Origin: Anaerolineae bacterium
Lineage (GTDB): Bacteria > Chloroflexota > Anaerolineae > JAFGEY01
Reading direction: 5' to 3'
DNA length: 13,298 nt
NCBI GenBank assembly: GCA_016929205.1
Contig: JAFGJF010000595.1
Location: forward strand, 1-13,298
Part shown: in pieces, positions 1 to 7,164 of the stretch
How the letters are laid out: every line of letters begins with the position of its first letter
Numbering within the stretch: the stretch's first letter is position 1
The notes under the pieces: model-generated
What the model saw: only the letters and a program-made list of their open reading frames with translations
The model's database searches: none
Told to the model about the DNA's origin: nothing
Position numbers and translations under genes: made by a program

Positions 1-1
1 C

Positions 2-709
2 TATACGGCGTACAAGTCGGGTCCGGGGGGCACGTGGCGGGCGCACGAGCCGCCATCAACGATCGATGCCTTTGTCAAACGCGCTTACCTGATGCGCGAG
101 TGGGTTGGCCCGGATGTCGAACTGGCTTTTGACTTTCACGGCAAGATGGCCCCGGGGTTGGCGATCGAAGTCTGCCACGAGCTCAAGGGCATGCGTCCCA
201 TGTTTGTCGAAGAGCCGGTGCCGCAAGAGAACGTCGACGCCCTCAAGCTGGTCTCCGATCACGTCTCTTTTCCGATCGCCACCGGTGAGCGGCTGCTCAC
301 GCGGTGGGGGTTCCGTGAGGTGCTCGAAAAGCAGGCCGCAGCCCTGATCCAGCCCGACGGATCGCACGTGGGCGGGATCACCGAACTCAAAAAAGTGGCC
401 AACATGGCCGAGGTCTATTACGTGCACATCATGCCCCACTGTGCGATCGGCCCCGTGGCCTTTTGTGCATGTATGCACGTTGACGCGGTCGTGCCCAACT
501 TTTTGGTTCAGGAGCAGATCGACCAGTGCCTGGGGGATGGCCTGTTGTGCGAGGATTGGCAGGTCCGGGATGGCTACATTGACCTGCCGGCCAGGCCCGG
601 CCTGGGTTTCGAGATCGACGAACGAGAGGTCGCGAAGGAATGCGCCTACCAGGAAGAACTGGGCGGCGAATTTTACGATCTCGAGGATGGCAGCGTGGCC
701 GACTGGTAA
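2..709 (+). CDS. Mandelate racemase/enolase-superfamily sugar-acid dehydratase, galactonate dehydratase (DgoD)-like, 5'-truncated by window edge
   Basis: Reading is open from base 2, so the N-terminal capping domain lies outside the window; 235 residues are visible and DgoD-type enzymes are about 380, so roughly 145 are missing. The visible part is the catalytic (beta/alpha) barrel and C-terminal cap. Counting from the first visible codon, metal ligands are D44 (in DFHG), E70 or E71 (VEEPVP) and E96 (TGER), and the general-base His is H146 (MPHCAIGP). H46 in DFHG and the segment IQPDGSHVGGITE closely resemble E. coli D-galactonate dehydratase. Family knowledge: such enzymes dehydrate acid sugars to 2-keto-3-deoxy acids in the cytosol with Mg2+. 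Substrate is inferred only; fuconate, gluconate or mannonate are possible. The gene ends in a double stop (TAA TAG) six bases before the end of a convergent gene, with no terminator between them. Confidence 0.87.
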   Translation, partial: YTAYKSGPGGTWRAHEPPSTIDAFVKRAYLMREWVGPDVELAFDFHGKMAPGLAIEVCHELKGMRPMFVEEPVPQENVDALKLVSDHVSFPIATGERLLTRWGFREVLEKQAAALIQPDGSHVGGITELKKVANMAEVYYVHIMPHCAIGPVAFCACMHVDAVVPNFLVQEQIDQCLGDGLLCEDWQVRDGYIDLPARPGLGFEIDEREVAKECAYQEELGGEFYDLEDGSVADW

Positions 710-715
710 TAGACT

Positions 716-1510
716 TTATCCCTGCTGTGCCTTGAATGCCTCGGCGAGCCGCCCGACGTATCCGGCGTCCTTCATCACCGGTGCCGCGACACCGACCATG
801 TCCGCACCGGCATCGAATAAGGCCCGCACATGGTCGGCGGATCGCACGTAGCCGCTCACCAGGAGAAAGCCCGGAAACCTGTCCTTGAGCACGCGGACGA
901 GTTCGATGTCGGGTCCTTTGCTGGCCTCGTGCCGCACGTTGACGTGCAGACCAAATGGGGACAGCCGGGCCATCTCGTCCAGCACCGGCAGCAAGTGCTG
1001 GCGATCGCTTTGTCCGTGAAATTTGACGATCAACGGGATCGCCAGCGCGTTGAATGCTTTGACCCATCTGAACAGCTCTTCCCGGTGCGCGGGCTCGACC
1101 ATGGCCCGCAGCTTGCCCTGATCGAGATAGCGCCTGTATCCGCCGTGTACGTTCAATTCGACGAGATTGCCTCCCGCCTCTGCAAAGCGCTCTGCCGCGT
1201 CCAGGCCCCATTCGAGTTTGGGCGTCGCCAGGTTCATACAGACGATAACGTTCGAGAGGCTGGTCGCCTGCCGGCATGTCTCGGCCAGGAAATCCACGCA
1301 CGCCTCTGTCTCGGCGGGCAAAAAGCTGCGCGTGTCTTGCCCTTTCTCCTCCACACTCGCGGTTGGCTCGGCCAGATAGGCCCCGATCTGTACCATCGCG
1401 CAGCCCTGGCTTGCCCGAGCGCAAAATGCGCCGTCGGCGACGCCCATCATCGACGACACAAAGAACCCGTTCTTCATCGCCCGATACAGTTCTTCGGCTC
1501 CCTTTCTCAT
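716..1510 (-). CDS. DUS/dihydroorotate-dehydrogenase-like FMN TIM-barrel protein without the canonical catalytic Cys
   Basis: 264 residues from the ATG at 1510. That start has AGGAGG eight bases upstream; the upstream in-frame ATG at 1537 has a GGAGG directly abutting it with no spacing, so it is less likely. The barrel strands are recognisable: VELNVHGG (118-124) matches the dihydrouridine-synthase 'dlNxGCP' strand, IPLIVKFHG (158-166) carries the FMN-contacting Lys K163, GLHVNVRH (187-194) holds the conserved His strand, and GADMVGVAAPVM (235-246) is the phosphate-binding loop. In true DUS enzymes the Cys of GCP protonates uridine; here the aligned residues are H122-G123, and no Cys follows. 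It resembles archaeal-type 'nifR3-related' TIM-barrel proteins. An FMN oxidoreductase or altered activity is inferred; tRNA modification is doubtful. It is divergent from the GH29 gene and convergent with the dehydratase gene. Confidence 0.7.
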   Translation of the reverse strand: MRKGAEELYRAMKNGFFVSSMMGVADGAFCARASQGCAMVQIGAYLAEPTASVEEKGQDTRSFLPAETEACVDFLAETCRQATSLSNVIVCMNLATPKLEWGLDAAERFAEAGGNLVELNVHGGYRRYLDQGKLRAMVEPAHREELFRWVKAFNALAIPLIVKFHGQSDRQHLLPVLDEMARLSPFGLHVNVRHEASKGPDIELVRVLKDRFPGFLLVSGYVRSADHVRALFDAGADMVGVAAPVMKDAGYVGRLAEAFKAQQG

Positions 1511-1561
1511 ACGTGCAGCCTCCTTCCCCGATTCCATCCTCCACCGCGCATGTCCCTACGC

Positions 1562-1589
1562 AGTATACAGATTGCCTTTCAATCTGCAA
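1562..1589 (-). promoter_or_regulatory. Sigma-70-like promoter of the TIM-barrel gene with an internal palindromic operator candidate
   Basis: On the minus strand, TTGCAG (1589-1584) and TATACT (1567-1562) are 16 bp apart, about 50 bp upstream of the ATG at 1510. A perfect inverted repeat CAGATTG-N5-CAATCTG (1568-1586) fills the space between the boxes, where a bound repressor would block RNA polymerase. Direct sequence reading; the regulator is unknown and none is encoded beside it. Confidence 0.55.
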
Positions 1590-1641
1590 GTCTATCACAA
1601 ATGATGCGATTTGACCAACTCGCCGATCTTGCAAGTGTGCT

Positions 1642-1670
1642 TTGCGATAGGTCGCTGAGAATGATATAAT
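1642..1670 (+). promoter_or_regulatory. Sigma-70 promoter of the GH29 fucosidase gene
   Basis: TTGCGA (1642-1647), a 17-bp spacer and a perfect TATAAT (1665-1670) give expected initiation near 1677. The ATG at 1669 overlaps the -10 box, so it cannot start translation from this promoter. An 8-bp palindrome CTTGCAAG (1628-1635) lies just upstream of the -35 box and could be a half-buried operator, though it is short enough to be chance. Confidence 0.65.
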
Positions 1671-1710
1671 GCTGATCTGGATCGATAAGCTTTTTACCAA
1701 GGAGGAAAGC

Positions 1711-3384
1711 GTGGACCAAAATGATAAGGAAAAAAGTCTGGCCTGGTTTCAAGAGGCCAGGTTTGGGATGTTTATTCACTGGGGGCCGTACTCGCTTTTG
1801 GCCGGAGAGTGGAACGGCCGCCAGGTGCCTGTCGGCGAGAACGCGGAATGGATCATGCAAAAGCTCGAGATCCCCGTCGACGCGTATCGCCAGATCGCAC
1901 ACCAGCTCAACCCTGTGGCTTTTGATGCGCAGGCCTGGGTTGCCCTGGCCAAGGCCGCGGGGATGAAATACCTGGTGATCACGGCCAAGCACCACGACGG
2001 TTTTGCCATGTACCATTCACAGGTGAGCGAGTATAATATTGTCGATGCGACGCCGTACAAGCGCGACCCGATGCCCGAACTGGCGGCCGCGTGCCGGGAG
2101 GCGGGCATTCGCTTTTGTTTTTACTATTCGCACCGCGAAGACTGGGATCATCCCGACGCCTATGGCAACGATTGGAATTATGATGATTCGAAAAAGGATT
2201 TTGAGCGCTACCTTGAAGAAAAGAGTAAGCCTCAGCTCCGCGAACTGCTGACGAACTATGGCCCGCTGGGGCTGATCTGGTTTGACCGTGGCCTCTATAC
2301 CCAGCAGCAGGCTCGTGAGTTTTATGACATCGTACACGAACTGCAGCCCGAATGCCTGGTAAACGGGCGGGTGGGTGGCTACGAGCAGGAGCTGGTCGGC
2401 GATTACCAGGACTTGAACGATAACGGCATGCCGATCGGCGGCATCCAGGAGGTCTGGGAGACGCCGCAAACGTTGAACGAGACGTGGGGGTACAGCCGGT
2501 TTGACACCGAGTGGAAAAGCCATCGCGAGGTGATCCGCCGGCTGGTCGAGATTGCCAGCCGGGGCGGCAATTACCTGCTCAACATCGGCCCGACCGCTGA
2601 AGGGGTGATTCCCGAAGCCACAGTCGAGATCCTGACCAGGGTCGGCGAGTGGGTGAGCCGGAACGGGGAGAGCATCTATGGCACGACGGCCGGCCCCTTT
2701 GCCGATCTGCCCTGGGGATACTGTACGGTCAAGGATCAAAAACTGTACCTGCACGTGTTCGACTGGCCCCAGGATGGTACATTGCAGGTGCGCGGGTTGA
2801 GAAATGTAGTGCAGGAGGCGTATCTGCTGGCCGACAAAACAAAACTGTCGGTGACGCGAGAGGACGATGGGCTGTTCATCTCTGTGCCCAAAACGCCGCC
2901 CGATGAGGTCGACACGGTGGTTGTCGTGCGCATAGAAGATGCGCCGGACGTCGATCCGCCCGTTGTCAGGCAGGCAGAGGATGGCACGATCACCCTCGAT
3001 TACGTCCACGCGGTCACCTCGGGCAAGGCGATCAAGCGCTTTAACCGCAGGGGGCGGTTTCACATCTCCAAGTGGACCGGACCTGAGGATGCGGTCACCT
3101 GGCATGTGGACGTGCCCAGGCCGGGCACGTTCAAGGTCACGATGAACTATGCCGCCCAGGAGGATTGGGCTGGGAGAGAATACGAACTCCAAGTCGGGGA
3201 TCAGCGACTTGTGGGCACCGTCGAGTGCACCGGCGATTGGTATACCTACCAGGATGACGCAATTGGCACGATCACGCTGGCTGCCCCGGCAAGATATACG
3301 CTGCAGATCAATCCCACGTCCGATTCGACACAGGATTTGATGTATTTTAAGGCCATCCAACTGGTGCCTGCGGATAGGGCGTAA
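1711..3384 (+). CDS. Alpha-L-fucosidase, glycoside hydrolase family 29, with C-terminal beta-sandwich domain
   Basis: 557 residues from GTG 1711, preceded at 5 bp by AAGGAGG (1699-1705). The more upstream in-frame ATG at 1669 lies inside the promoter -10 box and has no ribosome-binding site. N-terminal GH29 barrel: FIHWG (21-25), TAKHHDGFAMY (91-101), a D-x-x-P-Y-K-R-D segment, the nucleophile Asp D192 in LIWFDRG, and the conserved WETPQTLNETWGY stretch. A short fucosidase C-terminal beta domain follows, then from about residue 415 a further domain beginning VVRQAEDG that resembles carbohydrate-binding-type beta-sandwiches (CBM35/DUF5077-like; less sure). Known family role: hydrolysis of terminal alpha-L-fucosyl residues with retention. 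No signal peptide or membrane segment is visible, so it is predicted to act in the cytosol on imported fucosylated oligosaccharides. It is a single-gene unit, closed by a hairpin terminator. Confidence 0.93.
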   Translation: MDQNDKEKSLAWFQEARFGMFIHWGPYSLLAGEWNGRQVPVGENAEWIMQKLEIPVDAYRQIAHQLNPVAFDAQAWVALAKAAGMKYLVITAKHHDGFAMYHSQVSEYNIVDATPYKRDPMPELAAACREAGIRFCFYYSHREDWDHPDAYGNDWNYDDSKKDFERYLEEKSKPQLRELLTNYGPLGLIWFDRGLYTQQQAREFYDIVHELQPECLVNGRVGGYEQELVGDYQDLNDNGMPIGGIQEVWETPQTLNETWGYSRFDTEWKSHREVIRRLVEIASRGGNYLLNIGPTAEGVIPEATVEILTRVGEWVSRNGESIYGTTAGPFADLPWGYCTVKDQKLYLHVFDWPQDGTLQVRGLRNVVQEAYLLADKTKLSVTREDDGLFISVPKTPPDEVDTVVVVRIEDAPDVDPPVVRQAEDGTITLDYVHAVTSGKAIKRFNRRGRFHISKWTGPEDAVTWHVDVPRPGTFKVTMNYAAQEDWAGREYELQVGDQRLVGTVECTGDWYTYQDDAIGTITLAAPARYTLQINPTSDSTQDLMYFKAIQLVPADRA

Positions 3385-3410
3385 TCGTCGTTCAACCGAT
3401 CGGTGAACGC

Positions 3411-3444
3411 AAACGGGCCAGGGATGTTACTCCCTGGCCCATTT
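3411..3444. terminator. Bidirectional rho-independent-like terminator between convergent genes
   Basis: A perfect 10-bp stem GGGCCAGGGA (3415-3424) / TCCCTGGCCC (3431-3440) with a 6-nt loop is flanked by AAA on the left and TTT on the right, so it can fold on either transcript. The T tracts are short, which makes it a modest terminator. It lies 30 bp after the fucosidase stop and 32 bp from the stop of the minus-strand membrane gene. Confidence 0.75.
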
Positions 3445-3472
3445 ACGTTCTATCTGGTGAGACGCCAGTTGC

Positions 3473-4555
3473 CTAGCAGTCGGCTGTTTTGCGCAGTTGG
3501 ATCGTAACCGGTTTGATGCGCTCTCCCCGCACAATCAGGAACAATTTCTGGATGATCTCGATGATGGTAAAGACCAGGCCGATACCCAGACCGAGCTTGA
3601 GCAGTCCGGGCAGCATCGAGCCCAGCAGTTCCCGGAGCGACTCGGATTGGATGGCTTCCATCGTCAAGATCGAGGGACCGAAGACCATCTGGTAAAGCAG
3701 GAACGCGCTGCCGACGTTCAAGATGAGGTCGGCGATATGGGTCGCGCGCTGCCACCTCCCCTGGCGAAGCAGGACCATGTTTAGCACCAGGTTCGCGATC
3801 CATAACATGTTGATGACTGGCATATACGTCCAAAAGGTATCTGACAACAGCGGCACAAAGTGCCACGTTCTAGGGCCATCGTTGAGCGAGCCAACAAATC
3901 CGACGCCAATCCATTCGGAAAAGGCGTTAAAGGCAATTAATACCAGGACGATAAACACACTTTCGGCGATCAGCCCGCCGACCTCGATGCGATCCCGATC
4001 CTGGATCTCGGGCAATGTACGCGGGTCCCATTCCTCTTCTTCGTCCTCTTTCCATACCGTTTCGGGCAAAACCCGGTCCAGAATGGCAAAGGTCAAGGTG
4101 ATGGAACCAAAAGCCGACAGCAATGCTCCAAAGTAGCTGCCAAATACCCCGCCGAAAGAGCCAAAGAGCGCGCGCAGCGGCTCGGGCTCTCCCCACATCG
4201 CCAGGACAGCCAATACCAGGTAAGCTACGGTGAGCCCACCCAACGCTGCGGCAACGACGATCCAATAGATGTCATAGACCGCCGGGCCGATCAGGTAACG
4301 ATGTGGAGGCCGGTATTGGGCCGCCACCTTGGCCGGAGGGCCAAACTGTTTGAGAACGGCAATCTGCGCCGCGTTTTCATCCGCCGCGTCCGTCTTACCC
4401 TCTACGCCCTGCTCGGCGTCCCGCTTCTGAGCGTCCTGCTCCTGAAGCGAATCCATCAGCAGCGAATGCAGTTCGGTTTGTACGTCGTCGCGTTGTTTTT
4501 TCGGCAAGCGCCGCCCAACTTCTCGCACGTAACGATCAAACAAATCTGTAGTCAT
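3473..4555 (-). CDS. HAAS (DUF1700-like) signalling-domain integral membrane protein paired with PadR
   Basis: 360 residues. Residues 1-85 form a charged helical domain (FDRYVREVGRRLPKKQRDDV, then a QFGPPAKVAAQY motif) typical of the HAAS/DUF1700 domain found next to PadR regulators. It is interrupted by an acidic, Gln/Asp/Glu-rich linker (about 37-62). Six hydrophobic segments follow, near 97-120, 136-162, 195-212, 240-263, 276-293 and 318-343, with an acidic cytosolic or extracytosolic patch WKEDEEEEWD at 168-177. Its ATG overlaps the padR stop in an ATGA, so translation is coupled. In the family, PadR represses a membrane protein that somehow senses or responds to envelope stress; the exact role here is inferred. 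It is the last gene of its operon and runs to the shared hairpin terminator. Confidence 0.8.
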   Translation of the reverse strand: MTTDLFDRYVREVGRRLPKKQRDDVQTELHSLLMDSLQEQDAQKRDAEQGVEGKTDAADENAAQIAVLKQFGPPAKVAAQYRPPHRYLIGPAVYDIYWIVVAAALGGLTVAYLVLAVLAMWGEPEPLRALFGSFGGVFGSYFGALLSAFGSITLTFAILDRVLPETVWKEDEEEEWDPRTLPEIQDRDRIEVGGLIAESVFIVLVLIAFNAFSEWIGVGFVGSLNDGPRTWHFVPLLSDTFWTYMPVINMLWIANLVLNMVLLRQGRWQRATHIADLILNVGSAFLLYQMVFGPSILTMEAIQSESLRELLGSMLPGLLKLGLGIGLVFTIIEIIQKLFLIVRGERIKPVTIQLRKTADC

Positions 4556-4890
4556 TTTTCATCCTTTCCTAAAATACGTTCGATCACACTTGTCAAAGTG
4601 TACCATTCGTTTTTCAGCGTTTCCAGCGTCTCTTGCCCCGTCTCGTTGAGTGCATAGTATCGGCGCGGGCGCGAGCTCTCTAGCGACCATTCGCTGTCCA
4701 GCAATCCCTGGCTCTCCAGGCGGCGCAGCAGCGGGTACAGGGTACCTTGATCGATGTCCAACCCCTGTTCGAGCAGCAACTGCCTGAGCGAATAGCCATA
4801 CTGCTGTCCTTCGAGTTGGCTCAGCACCGTCAGCACCAGCGTGCCGCGCCGGAGTTCGGAGACCAGGCTTTCAATTGAGGTGTTTACCAT
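4552..4890 (-). CDS. PadR-family winged-helix transcriptional regulator
   Basis: 112 residues, the short PadR subfamily (winged helix plus one C-terminal dimerisation helix). Diagnostic stretches are LRRGTLVLTVLSQLEGQQYGYSL (about 13-35), DQGTLYPLLRRLESQGLL (47-64, recognition helix and start of the wing) and SRPRRYYALNETGQ (73-86, wing). GGAGG sits nine bases before the ATG. PadR proteins are usually repressors of their own operon. Here the promoter is near-consensus and lies among inverted repeats, which fits autorepression together with the downstream HAAS protein. The inducing signal cannot be read from the sequence. Confidence 0.93.
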   Translation of the reverse strand: MVNTSIESLVSELRRGTLVLTVLSQLEGQQYGYSLRQLLLEQGLDIDQGTLYPLLRRLESQGLLDSEWSLESSRPRRYYALNETGQETLETLKNEWYTLTSVIERILGKDEK

Positions 4891-4920
4891 ATTCTGATTC
4901 CTCCAATCATTGTTTCATAC

Positions 4921-4950
4921 ATTATACCATATATAACACAGTATTGTCAA
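4921..4950 (-). promoter_or_regulatory. Near-consensus sigma-70 promoter of the padR-HAAS operon
   Basis: Minus strand: perfect TTGACA (4950-4945), 18-bp spacer, perfect TATAAT (4926-4921). Initiation is expected near 4914, about 24 bp upstream of the padR ATG at 4890. Such a strong core promoter would normally need a repressor, consistent with the PadR it drives. Confidence 0.8.
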
Positions 4951-4981
4951 GAGTGAAATATAGTGTTTTACACATTTGTGT
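4935..4981. promoter_or_regulatory. Nested inverted repeats, candidate PadR operator
   Basis: AACACAGTATT (4935-4945) and AATATAGTGTT (4957-4967) form an 11-bp inverted repeat with 9 matching positions, straddling the -35 box. Two smaller palindromes follow: GTGT-TTT-ACAC (4963-4973) and ACACA-TT-TGTGT (4970-4981). The repeated ACAC/GTGT half-site suggests several regulator dimers. PadR sites in other bacteria are AT-rich dyads of this general kind; assignment to this PadR is inference. The rest of the 4891-5170 spacer is AT-rich and otherwise holds only the divergent promoter at 5063-5091. Confidence 0.45.
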
Positions 4982-5062
4982 CGAGAAATCATTATAAAGG
5001 CGTAGGCTATATAAGCTTTTTGTGGTAGCCGTATAGGTCTTGAACGACCCATCATGGCGGCT

Positions 5063-5091
5063 TTGCTTGCAGCAACAGGTGATGGTATAAT
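5063..5091 (+). promoter_or_regulatory. Extended -10 promoter of the methyltransferase operon
   Basis: TTGCTT (5063-5068), 17-bp spacer and TATAAT (5086-5091) preceded by TGG, an extended -10 element. Initiation near 5098 leaves a leader of about 70 nt with no recognisable riboswitch. Confidence 0.6.
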
Positions 5092-5170
5092 CCGAGTCGA
5101 TCTCCAATCCACTCCGTACTGTACATCTGGGCTTCCAGGCGTCGACCAGGGTAGCCGAGAGGGGACTGTT

Positions 5171-6004
5171 ATGGTAAAATACGACCCCGATTGGGTGAAA
5201 TGCTACTATGATCAGTTCGCCGAGCGAGAATGGCAACGCTGGGACAAGAGTCCGGTTGAACACATCAAGCTCGAGATTCACTTGCACTATCTGAGAACCG
5301 TGCTTTCGCCAACCGACCGGATCCTCGAGATCGGGGCCGGTGCCGGTCGATTCACCAGGGAACTGGCCAAGATCGTGGCCAAGACCGTCGTTGCCGACCT
5401 CTCGCCCGTGCAGCTCCAACTCAACCGCGAAAATGCGCGCGATTGGGGTTTTTCCGGGGCGGTAGAGCGTTGGGTCGAGTGTGATATCTGTGATCTCGTC
5501 GGGACTCACTTCCAGGAGGCGGAATTCGACGCCGTCGTGTGTTATGGCGGCCCGTTGAGCTATGTTTTTGATGAACGGGACAAGGCCATCGGAGAGCTGT
5601 CGCGTGTCACCAAACCCGGCGGGATCGTCCTCTTGAGCGTGATGAGTCTGTGGGGATCGGCTCACCACGCGCTTCCCGGCGTCTTGCAGGTCGATCCTGT
5701 GGTCAACAGCGCGATCCTGGCAACGGGAGACCTGGATCCGACCACGGCCGGGATCGCGACGCAGCGTTGTCACCTGTTTCGTGGGGCCGAGCTGCGATGT
5801 TTTCTCGAGCGGGCAGGGCTGCTCGTCGAGGTGCTTTCTGCCAGCGACTGCCTGTCTGCGAATTGGGCAGATGCGTTGGAAAGTGTACAAAACGATCGAG
5901 ACAAATGGCCGTATTTGCTCGAGATGGAAATCGAGGCCTGCCGCGAGCCAGGCTGCGTGGATATGGGCACGCACCTCATCGCGGTGTGCAGAAAGCCGAC
6001 ATAA
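5171..6004 (+). CDS. Class I SAM-dependent methyltransferase
   Basis: 277 residues from ATG 5171, preceded at 6 bp by GAGGGG (5159-5164); in-frame ATGs upstream would lie before the promoter. The Rossmann core is clear: motif I ILEIGAGAGRFTREL (51-65), the acidic residue ending beta 2 D76 (VVADLSP), motif IV FDAVVCYGGPLSYV (119-132) and the post-motif VTKPGGIVLLSVMS segment. The N-terminal YDQFAEREWQRWD (about 13-25) is common in UbiE/small-molecule methyltransferases. Acceptor unknown; it is cytosolic with no membrane segment. It is first in a tight set with an enolase-superfamily gene (38 bp later) and an aminotransferase, so it probably methylates an intermediate or product of that pathway (inference). 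Confidence 0.88.
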   Translation: MVKYDPDWVKCYYDQFAEREWQRWDKSPVEHIKLEIHLHYLRTVLSPTDRILEIGAGAGRFTRELAKIVAKTVVADLSPVQLQLNRENARDWGFSGAVERWVECDICDLVGTHFQEAEFDAVVCYGGPLSYVFDERDKAIGELSRVTKPGGIVLLSVMSLWGSAHHALPGVLQVDPVVNSAILATGDLDPTTAGIATQRCHLFRGAELRCFLERAGLLVEVLSASDCLSANWADALESVQNDRDKWPYLLEMEIEACREPGCVDMGTHLIAVCRKPT

Positions 6005-6042
6005 TCGCGTATTGTGTTAAGTGATAGACAAGGAGGATAGTT

Positions 6043-7143
6043 GTGAAGATCACCGATTGCCAGGTGAGTGCCGTCAAGGGGCGGCACTGGCCGCGTTTTC
6101 CGATGGTATTTGTCGAACTGCATACCGACGAGGGCCTGGTCGGCCTGGGGGAGGCACTGCCCTACCAGGCGTCCGGGCTGCTCGAGTCGCTCGACCACAT
6201 GGGCGAAGCGCTCGTCGGTGCCGATCCGTTTCAGATCGAACGGCATTGGGAGCGGTTCTACCGGGGTGGAGCCAGTATGGCGGCGTTGAGCGGGATCGAG
6301 ACCGCGATGTGGGATATCGTCGGGCAGGCGTTGGGCGTGCCGATCTATAACCTGCTGGGCGGGGCCTGCCACGAGCGGATCCACGTCTATGTCGACGGCT
6401 TTTTTCGCGAGGGCGAACCAACGCCGGAGGCGTACGCGCAAAAAGCGTTAGAGGCTGTGGCCCTTGGATTTGGCGCGTTGAAAATGGACGTGGATGACTT
6501 TTTGCTGTCGGGCAAGGCGCTCAATCGCGGCATCCACTCCACCGAACTGCGCACCGTTGCCGAGACGGTTTGCGCCATCCGTGAGGCCATTGGCGATGAT
6601 GTCGACCTGGGGATGGACTGTCATTGGGCGTTCGACGTGTCGTCGGCAATCAATCTGGGCAAGGCGCTGGAACCGTATCACCTCATGTGGTTGGAGGATC
6701 CGATCCCATCGGGCAATGTCAAAGCGTTGTCCAAGGTGCGGTCTGAGGTCGATATCCCGATCTGCACGGGGGAGGTGCTGGAGACGCGGTTCGCGTTTCG
6801 TGAAATGCTGGAGCAGCAGGCGGCCGACATCCTCATGCCGGACCTGGCGCGCGCAGGCGGCATCCTGGAAATGAAAAAAATAGCCGCTTTTGCCGACACC
6901 TATTACGTACCCATTGCCCCGCACAACATGATGGGCCCGGTGGCGACCATGGCCAGCGTCCATCTGTGCGCCTGCATTCCCAATTTTCGCATCCTGGAAT
7001 TCCAGATGGGCGACGTGCCGTGGCGCGACGATTTGATCGACCGGCCGCTGGTACCCAAGGACGGCTGCCTGGCCCTGCCCACCGGTTCCGGGCTGGGCAT
7101 GCGCTTGAACCACAAGCAGGTGAGCCGGTACCGGGTCAATTAA
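6043..7143 (+). CDS. Mandelate racemase/muconate-lactonizing enzyme-like (enolase superfamily) protein
   Basis: 366 residues, full length. The GTG start has AGGAGG six bases upstream (6031-6036). Residues 1-120 form the capping domain, including GLGEALPYQ and GIETAMWDIVGQALGVPIYNLLGG. Barrel metal ligands are D192 (MDCHW), E218 (WLEDPIP) and E244 (CTGEVLE); H294 (APHNMMGP) is the likely general base, and H194 two residues after the first ligand is typical of acid-sugar dehydratase groups (DgoD/ManD-like). The second-strand position reads K147-M-D149, not the K-x-K of racemases and dipeptide epimerases, which argues for dehydration over epimerisation. Substrate unknown. It differs clearly from the other enolase-superfamily gene at the window start (DCHW/PHN versus DFHG/PHC), so the two are not a recent duplication. 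Confidence 0.88.
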   Translation: MKITDCQVSAVKGRHWPRFPMVFVELHTDEGLVGLGEALPYQASGLLESLDHMGEALVGADPFQIERHWERFYRGGASMAALSGIETAMWDIVGQALGVPIYNLLGGACHERIHVYVDGFFREGEPTPEAYAQKALEAVALGFGALKMDVDDFLLSGKALNRGIHSTELRTVAETVCAIREAIGDDVDLGMDCHWAFDVSSAINLGKALEPYHLMWLEDPIPSGNVKALSKVRSEVDIPICTGEVLETRFAFREMLEQQAADILMPDLARAGGILEMKKIAAFADTYYVPIAPHNMMGPVATMASVHLCACIPNFRILEFQMGDVPWRDDLIDRPLVPKDGCLALPTGSGLGMRLNHKQVSRYRVN

Positions 7144-7164
7144 CCTTGAAAGGGCAGGCCATCG

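Noticed and set aside
1669..1671. ATG upstream of the fucosidase GTG start
   Set aside because: It overlaps the TATAAT -10 box of the gene's own promoter and has no Shine-Dalgarno; GTG 1711 has AAGGAGG at 5 bp.
429..1700. 423-codon minus-strand open frame covering the TIM-barrel gene in another frame
   Set aside because: The product is Arg-rich and shadow-like, while the overlapping frame gives a coherent TIM barrel with a good ribosome site.
2017..3360. 447-codon minus-strand open frame antisense to the fucosidase
   Set aside because: The opposite strand encodes a clear GH29 protein; the antisense product is low in known motifs and lacks a start context.
5054..5056. ATG upstream in frame with the methyltransferase
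   Set aside because: It precedes the extended -10 promoter (5063-5091), and the added residues are not methyltransferase-like.
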